From Mesonia sediminis (GTDB taxonomy: Bacteria; Bacteroidota; Bacteroidia; Flavobacteriales; Flavobacteriaceae), in contig NZ_JBHULZ010000023.1 in NCBI RefSeq assembly GCF_042684705.1, positions 248,001 through 312,000 of the forward strand: a stretch of 64,000 nt of DNA, written 5' to 3'. How positions within the stretch are numbered: position 1 is the stretch's first letter; every line of letters starts with the position of its first letter. The notes under the pieces were generated by a model. That model had not been told where the DNA came from and did not search any database. It saw only the letters and a program-made list of their open reading frames with translations. Shown one piece after another: positions 59,301 through 64,000 of the stretch. The position numbers and the translations under genes were made by a program.

Positions 59301-61370
59301 TTAATTTATCTTTTCTAAATAGTAGTCATAAGTTGCAAATTGACTGCGCACTATTGGCTCTTGCTGCGAGACATAGTGGTTATTTTCTTGTGCAGAGAAC
59401 TTCCTGGCTTTTACGTTATCTTTCCAACAAATCTCAAAGGTTTCAATAAGTTCTTTTTGAATGTTTTCTTGATAAACAGGACAAGAAATTTCAACCCGGT
59501 AATCTAAATTTCTAGTCATCCAATCTGCCGAAGATATATAAACTTTAGGCTGATTGGCATTATTAAAGATAAATAATCGAGGATGCTCTAAATATTTATC
59601 TACGATACTAATGGCTTCAATATTTTCGCTCATTCCAGGCACTCCAGGAATTAAGCAGCAAATACCTCTAACAATTAATTTAATTTTAACTCCTTCATTA
59701 CTGGCTTCGTATAGCTTGTCAATCAACTTATAATCCGATAAACTATTCAGTTTTAATTGAATCCCACTAGGCAAGCCTTGTCTTGCATTATCTATCTCTT
59801 GCTGAATTAACCTTGCGAATGTATTGCGAGTGTAATGCGGTGAAACTATAAGATGCTTGTATTTAGAAACCTTGTAATTAGTTTCAAAAAAATCGAAGAC
59901 TTGATTCACCTCCTTTAAAATATCTTGATTACAAGTAAAAAGCGTAAAATCTGTATAAATTTTTGCCGTGTTTTCATTAAAATTTCCCGTACTAATAAAA
60001 CCGTACCTCTTTTTCTTTTTTTCTTCTAGGCGCTCAACAACACAAGCCTTTGCGTGTACTTTTAAGCCAGGAACTCCAAATATTAAATTTACCCCCTCAC
60101 GCTGCATCTGTTCTGCATATCTAATATTGTTAGCCTCATCAAACCGCGCTCTTAATTCTATAGATACAGTTACTTTTTTTCCGTTTTTCACGGCATTTAC
60201 CAAAGAACTGGCGATATGAGAAACTTCTGCCAGTCGGTATATGGTAATTTTAATTGACTTCACCTTAGGATCGATTGCTGCTTCTCGCAAGAATTTAACC
60301 GTATAAGAAAAGGTATGATAAGGCGTATATTGCAGATAATCTTTTTGTGCAATAGCTTTTAAAAGACTTTCTTGCAATGGCAAATCTTTAATGGGTAAAG
60401 CAGGTACCTTTTTATATAATAAATGTTTTGCTCCCAGGCTAGGAAACTTCATGTAATCCCGTCTATTGTGATAACGGCCACCAGGGATAATACTATCTGA
60501 ATGATCCAAGCCCATTTTAGTAAGTAAATACTTCAGCGTATCACGTGGTATGGTTTTATCAAAAACAAAGCGCACAGGCTCACCTATAATCCTATCTTTT
60601 ATACTGCTTAACAATTTTTCAATATAACTTTTATCTAAATCACCAGCCATATCCAATTCTGCATCGCGGGTAATTTTAATCATATGTGCCGTTATACTTT
60701 TATAGTCAAAAATATTCAGTAAATTTTTTAGATTATAGCGTATTATATCATCTAGAATAATTAAATATTTCCGGTCGTCATTAGAAGGCAACTCGACAAA
60801 ACGATCAATACCTCTAGGAATTTCAATAAGAACATAACGCTTATTTCTATTTACCTCATCGGGGTTCTTTAAATGCATAGTAACGGCCAAATAGGCAGCA
60901 CTACCCTTTAAACTAGGCATTTCTTCTAGATCATCTAAAATTATTGTAACCAAAGCCGGACTCACCTTTTGAAGGAAATAATCTTTTAAAAACGAGGCTT
61001 GCTCTTGGTTTACTTCGTTTTCACGGATAATGAATATATTATTGGCCTCTAATTCCGCTTGAATTGTCTTTAATATTTCTAAGCTCTGAGCTTGCTGCTC
61101 AATAACTATTTGGGTGATTTGTTTTAGTAATTTCTTAGCACTTATACCTCCTAAGGCTTTCTTTGCTCCTTTACCTGCTTGCATAATTCTCTTAACCGTG
61201 GCATAGCGTACTTTAAAGAATTCATCTAAATTATTAGAAAAAATCCCTAAAAATCTTAATCGCTCAATTAAGGGCACACTGTTGTCGGCCGCTTCTTGCA
61301 AAACGCGGGCGTTAAATTGAAGCCAACTTATCTCCCTATTGGTATACTTAAAACCAGACTTTTTACTCAT
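59301..61370 (-). CDS. ppk1: Polyphosphate kinase 1
   Basis: Reversibly polymerises inorganic polyphosphate from ATP at the inner membrane. The 689 residues have the N-terminal domain (REISWLQFNARVLQEA at 12-27), the PPK middle domain, and the two C-terminal phospholipase-D-like domains. The autophosphorylated histidine is in LKVHAKACVVER near 440, NFNENTAKIYTDFTLFTC near 467 is the conserved partner motif, and SADWMTRNLDYRVE near 620 is the second PLD-like segment. Its start overlaps sixA by eight bases. Confidence 0.96.
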   Translation of the reverse strand: MSKKSGFKYTNREISWLQFNARVLQEAADNSVPLIERLRFLGIFSNNLDEFFKVRYATVKRIMQAGKGAKKALGGISAKKLLKQITQIVIEQQAQSLEILKTIQAELEANNIFIIRENEVNQEQASFLKDYFLQKVSPALVTIILDDLEEMPSLKGSAAYLAVTMHLKNPDEVNRNKRYVLIEIPRGIDRFVELPSNDDRKYLIILDDIIRYNLKNLLNIFDYKSITAHMIKITRDAELDMAGDLDKSYIEKLLSSIKDRIIGEPVRFVFDKTIPRDTLKYLLTKMGLDHSDSIIPGGRYHNRRDYMKFPSLGAKHLLYKKVPALPIKDLPLQESLLKAIAQKDYLQYTPYHTFSYTVKFLREAAIDPKVKSIKITIYRLAEVSHIASSLVNAVKNGKKVTVSIELRARFDEANNIRYAEQMQREGVNLIFGVPGLKVHAKACVVERLEEKKKKRYGFISTGNFNENTAKIYTDFTLFTCNQDILKEVNQVFDFFETNYKVSKYKHLIVSPHYTRNTFARLIQQEIDNARQGLPSGIQLKLNSLSDYKLIDKLYEASNEGVKIKLIVRGICCLIPGVPGMSENIEAISIVDKYLEHPRLFIFNNANQPKVYISSADWMTRNLDYRVEISCPVYQENIQKELIETFEICWKDNVKARKFSAQENNHYVSQQEPIVRSQFATYDYYLEKIN

Positions 61371-61863
61371 TCCGTAGGTTTTTAGGAAACAAGCAATAGT
61401 CCACCCTACCCTGTTTTAATTTACTCCAATCTTCTGTATCTGGAAAGTCTATTTTAACTAAACCTGTCGTAGGAATATTGATAATTGGCTTATCACCCCA
61501 TAGATTAACAAGATTTGTAAACGCTGGGTTATGACCAAATAACATAATAGTATTGTATTTACTATGCTGTTGCTGAATTATATCAATTAGATTTTCATGG
61601 TCAAAAGTGTACAACGCATCTAGTCTTTTAAACTCACTTTCTGAGACATTCAATCCTTGTTTGAACAATTGTGCTGTTGTTATGGCTCTAGTAGCTGTAC
61701 TACTTAGCACTAGCATTTTACTTGTGACGTTTAAATTGGGTTTTAGTGCATCCAAAACTAAATTTGCATCTCTAAAAGCCCGTTTCTTCAAGGGGCGCAT
61801 TTTATCTGGCAAACTTTCTTTCCACGAAGATTTACCATGACGAACAAGAATTAAGCTTTTCAT
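61363..61863 (-). CDS. SixA-type histidine phosphatase
   Basis: The 166 residues form a small branch-2 histidine phosphatase with the catalytic RHG motif at LVRHGKSSWKE (6-16), the SSTATRAITTAQLF motif near 55 with the second arginine, and the second catalytic histidine in MLFGHNPAFTNL near 112. SixA dephosphorylates phosphohistidine proteins, but the Bacteroidota member in a polyphosphate operon could act on a small phosphoester; substrate is unknown. It starts four bases after pdxH and overlaps ppk1. Confidence 0.9.
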   Translation of the reverse strand: MKSLILVRHGKSSWKESLPDKMRPLKKRAFRDANLVLDALKPNLNVTSKMLVLSSTATRAITTAQLFKQGLNVSESEFKRLDALYTFDHENLIDIIQQQHSKYNTIMLFGHNPAFTNLVNLWGDKPIINIPTTGLVKIDFPDTEDWSKLKQGRVDYCLFPKNLRNE

Positions 61864-61867
61864 GAAT

Positions 61868-62521
61868 TTAAGGGGCTAAGCGTTTTTTACTCCAATTGTT
61901 CTCTCCATTTTTGCTAAATAAAAACCTATCGTGCAAACGATTGGCTCTACCTTGCCAAAATTCTATTTCTGTGGGCTTTATTAAGTAACCTCCCCAGTGA
62001 TCTGGACGTTTTATTTCTTTATTATTTTCTGCAACTTCTTTTTCTAAAGCACTTAATTTATCCTCCAAATATTCTCTGTTGGGAATTTCGTGACTTTGAT
62101 TAGATACAATTGCGCCCATTTGACTGCCCTTAGGTCTTGAATAAAAATAAGCATCAGATTCTTTTGCATCTACCTTTTCGGCTAAGCCTTTAATAATCAC
62201 TTGACGTTCAGCTTGAGGCCAGAAGAAACTAAGGTTTACCTTATTGTTTTTAGCTATAGCTTGCCCCTTGTCACTATTGTAATTGGTGTAAAAAATAAAA
62301 CCATCTTTAGAGAAAGATTTTAGCAAAACAATTCTAGATTTCGGGAAACCGTCGGTTTCTATGGTTGTTAAGTTAACCGCATTCACTTCGTCTGCTAAAT
62401 CATTTTCATCAATTTCTTTGAACCACTCCGTAAAGAGCATCATAGGATCCTTATTTTCTTTATCGAGATCTAAAGAAAATTTTTCATAAGATTTTCGGTA
62501 GTCGTGTAGTTTATTTTCCAT
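61868..62521 (-). CDS. pdxH: Pyridoxamine 5'-phosphate oxidase
   Basis: FMN enzyme that makes pyridoxal 5'-phosphate from pyridoxine or pyridoxamine phosphate. The 217 residues show the substrate-binding DPMMLFTEWF near 25, the FMN motif SRIVLLKSF near 62, FYTNYNSDKGQAI near 76, and the C-terminal EFWQGRANRLHDRFLF near 190 with the conserved RLHDR. Length is normal. It lies between rnz and sixA, four bases before the latter, and supplies cofactor to enzymes such as LysA and RocD encoded in this window. Confidence 0.96.
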   Translation of the reverse strand: MENKLHDYRKSYEKFSLDLDKENKDPMMLFTEWFKEIDENDLADEVNAVNLTTIETDGFPKSRIVLLKSFSKDGFIFYTNYNSDKGQAIAKNNKVNLSFFWPQAERQVIIKGLAEKVDAKESDAYFYSRPKGSQMGAIVSNQSHEIPNREYLEDKLSALEKEVAENNKEIKRPDHWGGYLIKPTEIEFWQGRANRLHDRFLFSKNGENNWSKKRLAP

Positions 62522-62560
62522 ACTGCAATTTACAAGATTATCAGTTAAGGAAAAACAAAT

Positions 62561-63469
62561 TTAATCAAAAGTAATAGTTAGACCATCTTGAGCACAAATC
62601 ACATTCTCAAAAAACTCCTGCGCTTCAATTTTAAAATTATTAATGTCATCATAGCGGGTAGAATAATGCCCTAGAATCAATTGTTGAACCTGTGCCTTTT
62701 TGGCGATTATGGCTGCTTGTTTGGCCGTAGAATGCATTGTAGAAGCACAAAGATGGGCGTGGCTTTCTAGAAAAGTTGCTTCGTGGTATAAAGCGGTTGC
62801 ATTTTTTATTTGTTCAACTATTATAGGGTAGTATGCCGTATCACTGCAAAATGCATAACTTTTTGTAGGTTTAGGTGGTGCGGTTAATTTTTCATTGGGA
62901 ATTAAATCGCCATTTTCAAGAAGTATATCTTTGCCTTTTACGATACTTTTATAATAGGCTTTATCTATTTCATAATTTAAAACCTCATTCATCAGAAGCT
63001 TTCGATCGCCCGGCTTTTCTTTAAATAAGAAACCGTTAGTATAAACACGATGATTTAGAGGTATAGTCTCAACAATTACTTTATCATCTTCTAAAAGTAC
63101 CTGAGGCTGATTGGATTCAAGCTCATGAAAATACAGATTATAACAAGTCCAAGTTTTTGAATATTTTAATTGAAGAACAATTATTTCTTTAATTCCTTTA
63201 GGGCCATATATATGTAAATCTGTTTTTCGGCCCAATAAATTAAAGGTAGAAATAAGTCCTACCAAACCAAAAAAATGGTCTCCGTGAAGGTGAGATATAA
63301 ATATATGTTTTATGCGTGAAAATTTGACTTTGTTTCTTCTTAGCTGCACTTGAGTACCCTCACCACAATCAATTAAAAATAAGTGATTTTTGATTTGCAA
63401 AACCTGTGATGTGGTATGATTAAAAGTTCTTGGGGTTGCCGAATAACAACCCAGTACAGTAAGCTGCAT
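62561..63469 (-). CDS. rnz: Ribonuclease Z
   Basis: Zinc endonuclease that trims tRNA 3' trailers. The 302 residues show the metallo-beta-lactamase motif SHLHGDHFFGL near 59-69, the distal histidine and aspartate in YAFCSDTAYYP near 205, EATFLESHAHL near 230 (with the conserved glutamate and histidines) and the last motif LILGHYSTRYDD near 265. The flexible arm (about 155-185) is present. It begins ten bases after a small STAS-like gene. RNase P RNA is also encoded in this window, so both ends of tRNA processing are represented. Confidence 0.95.
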   Translation of the reverse strand: MQLTVLGCYSATPRTFNHTTSQVLQIKNHLFLIDCGEGTQVQLRRNKVKFSRIKHIFISHLHGDHFFGLVGLISTFNLLGRKTDLHIYGPKGIKEIIVLQLKYSKTWTCYNLYFHELESNQPQVLLEDDKVIVETIPLNHRVYTNGFLFKEKPGDRKLLMNEVLNYEIDKAYYKSIVKGKDILLENGDLIPNEKLTAPPKPTKSYAFCSDTAYYPIIVEQIKNATALYHEATFLESHAHLCASTMHSTAKQAAIIAKKAQVQQLILGHYSTRYDDINNFKIEAQEFFENVICAQDGLTITFD

Positions 63470-63479
63470 AAACAGTATA

Positions 63480-63818
63480 TTAAAATGCGTCTAGATCACG
63501 TTCTATTTCTTCCATTTGAATGACATCCTCAGCTTCTTTTAAGGTTGGAACAACTATTAATTCCTCTGGCACCCGATCAATCATTATCGTATCATTTACT
63601 ATAACAAAAGAGCATTTTTGTTTTCTGTGTTGATTGGATATACTTAAGAATAAAAGTAATTCTTCAAGCTCTAAGGTTCCGTACTTTAGAATATCAACAA
63701 CCAAGTTCTTATTGCTAAAATCTTTGGGTATGCAATTCTTCAGGTAACTTACAAAAGACTTGATATCATTTTTTTCATCTCGCAACAAGGAATAGTTCTC
63801 TTTATTTTCTATAATCAT
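63480..63818 (-). CDS. Small STAS-like protein of unknown function
   Basis: The 112 residues give an alternating beta-alpha pattern: KNLVVDILKYG near 42, LEELLLFLSIS near 51-61, and CSFVIVNDTIM near 70, resembling a STAS (anti-sigma antagonist) fold. No phosphorylatable serine motif is clear. Some databases carry the ribonuclease Z name for this family because of its neighbour, but it has no HxHxDH motif and is not a nuclease. Its start overlaps pyrB by four bases (ATGA) and rnz begins ten bases later, so it is co-translated with both. Confidence 0.75.
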   Translation of the reverse strand: MIIENKENYSLLRDEKNDIKSFVSYLKNCIPKDFSNKNLVVDILKYGTLELEELLLFLSISNQHRKQKCSFVIVNDTIMIDRVPEELIVVPTLKEAEDVIQMEEIERDLDAF

Positions 63819-64000
63819 AATTGTTTTATTTTAGCTGCCAATAAATAAATTACTGCCATTCTAACGGCCACCCCATTTTCAACTTGGTCAAGGATAATAG
63901 CCTGATCAGAATCAGCCAATTCACTAGATAATTCTACCCCTCTATTTATGGGTCCTGGATGCATAATCACCAGTTCTTTATTTAGCTTTTCCAGTCGCTT
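63815..64000 (-). CDS. pyrB: Aspartate carbamoyltransferase, C-terminal fragment (cut by the window edge)
   Basis: The last 61 codons of a longer gene, running off the right edge. It reads LVIMHPGPINRGVELSSEL, the conserved C-terminal motif of PyrB with the HPGPxNRG element, then VENGVAVRMAVIYLLA. PyrB condenses aspartate and carbamoyl phosphate in pyrimidine synthesis. It is the upstream gene of the operon continuing through rnz, pdxH, sixA, ppk1 and ppx. Confidence 0.93.
   Translation of the reverse strand, partial: KRLEKLNKELVIMHPGPINRGVELSSELADSDQAIILDQVENGVAVRMAVIYLLAAKIKQL

Noticed and set aside
1..64000. Searches for CRISPR arrays, insertion sequences, tRNA genes, riboswitches and phage genes
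   Set aside because: None seen by eye; only short hairpins, terminators and one RNA gene are present. A covariance-model search could still find a small RNA I missed.

Overview
The window is about 64 kb of low-GC (A/T-rich) chromosomal DNA from a member of Bacteroidota, class Flavobacteriia, most likely a Flavobacteriaceae species. The evidence is the gene content (DUF368 pair, DUF349 repeat protein, DUF3810, DUF3822, DUF6452/DUF6048, the RSH-Fur-PurA-OstA order), frequent matches to the Bacteroidota promoter signature (-33 TTG/TTTG, -7 TAnnTTTG), few Shine-Dalgarno sequences, and N-terminal signals ending in A-Q. I could not resolve the genus. I see no tRNA, IS element, prophage, CRISPR array or defence island. 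This is core genome, densely packed, with 58 protein genes (one cut by the right edge) and one structural RNA.

Layout. 1-7.7 kb: a UvrD/PcrA helicase (-), a membrane-anchored FMN glutamate-synthase-like enzyme with a coupled membrane protein (+), then a patatin and M1 aminopeptidase pair (-). 7.8-14.1 kb: recG, pheT, lysA and a DUF2007 protein (+). 14.1-18.3 kb: an M48 lipoprotein protease (-), lipoprotein MsrB with a collagen-like lipoprotein (+), dihydrolipoyl dehydrogenase (+) and a small lipoprotein (-). 18.4-22.7 kb: a Dph6-like PP-loop enzyme, aroQ and three beta-barrel genes, then xerD. 22.7-31.6 kb: aldo/keto reductase, PepD-type dipeptidase, a DUF3810 putative membrane metalloprotease, two secreted amidohydrolases and a SpoU rRNA methyltransferase. 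32-40.2 kb: Ste24-type protease, RelA/SpoT, Fur, PurA, OstA-like protein and a class III aminotransferase. 40.3-46.5 kb: TPR protein, two DUF368 (PopT-type) transporters, aroE and a DUF349 protein. 46.6-54.9 kb: ornithine aminotransferase, RlmD, DUF6452/6048, KdsB, a RecD-like helicase, a pilin-like protein coupled to DUF3822, and RsmD. 54.9-58.4 kb: RNase P RNA, dnaX, MiaE, a methyltransferase and a small membrane protein. 58.4-64 kb: a minus-strand operon pyrB - STAS-like - rnz - pdxH - sixA - ppk1 - ppx.

Most interesting points. (1) dnaX is split at a run of ten A: frame 0 ends as a gamma-length protein, and the tau C-terminal domain lies open in the -1 frame, which fits programmed slippage or a homopolymer error. 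(2) At least six genes have a -7-like box ending exactly four bases before the ATG. The RNase P RNA gene calibrates that same distance as -7 to +1, which suggests leaderless mRNAs. (3) A pilin-like single-pass protein is translationally coupled to a DUF3822 protein and may form an uncharacterised envelope module. (4) A long double hairpin overlaps the lpd promoter. (5) A terminator for one gene is embedded in the coding end of its convergent neighbour. Nothing here is clearly an unknown large system; these are the leads I would follow.
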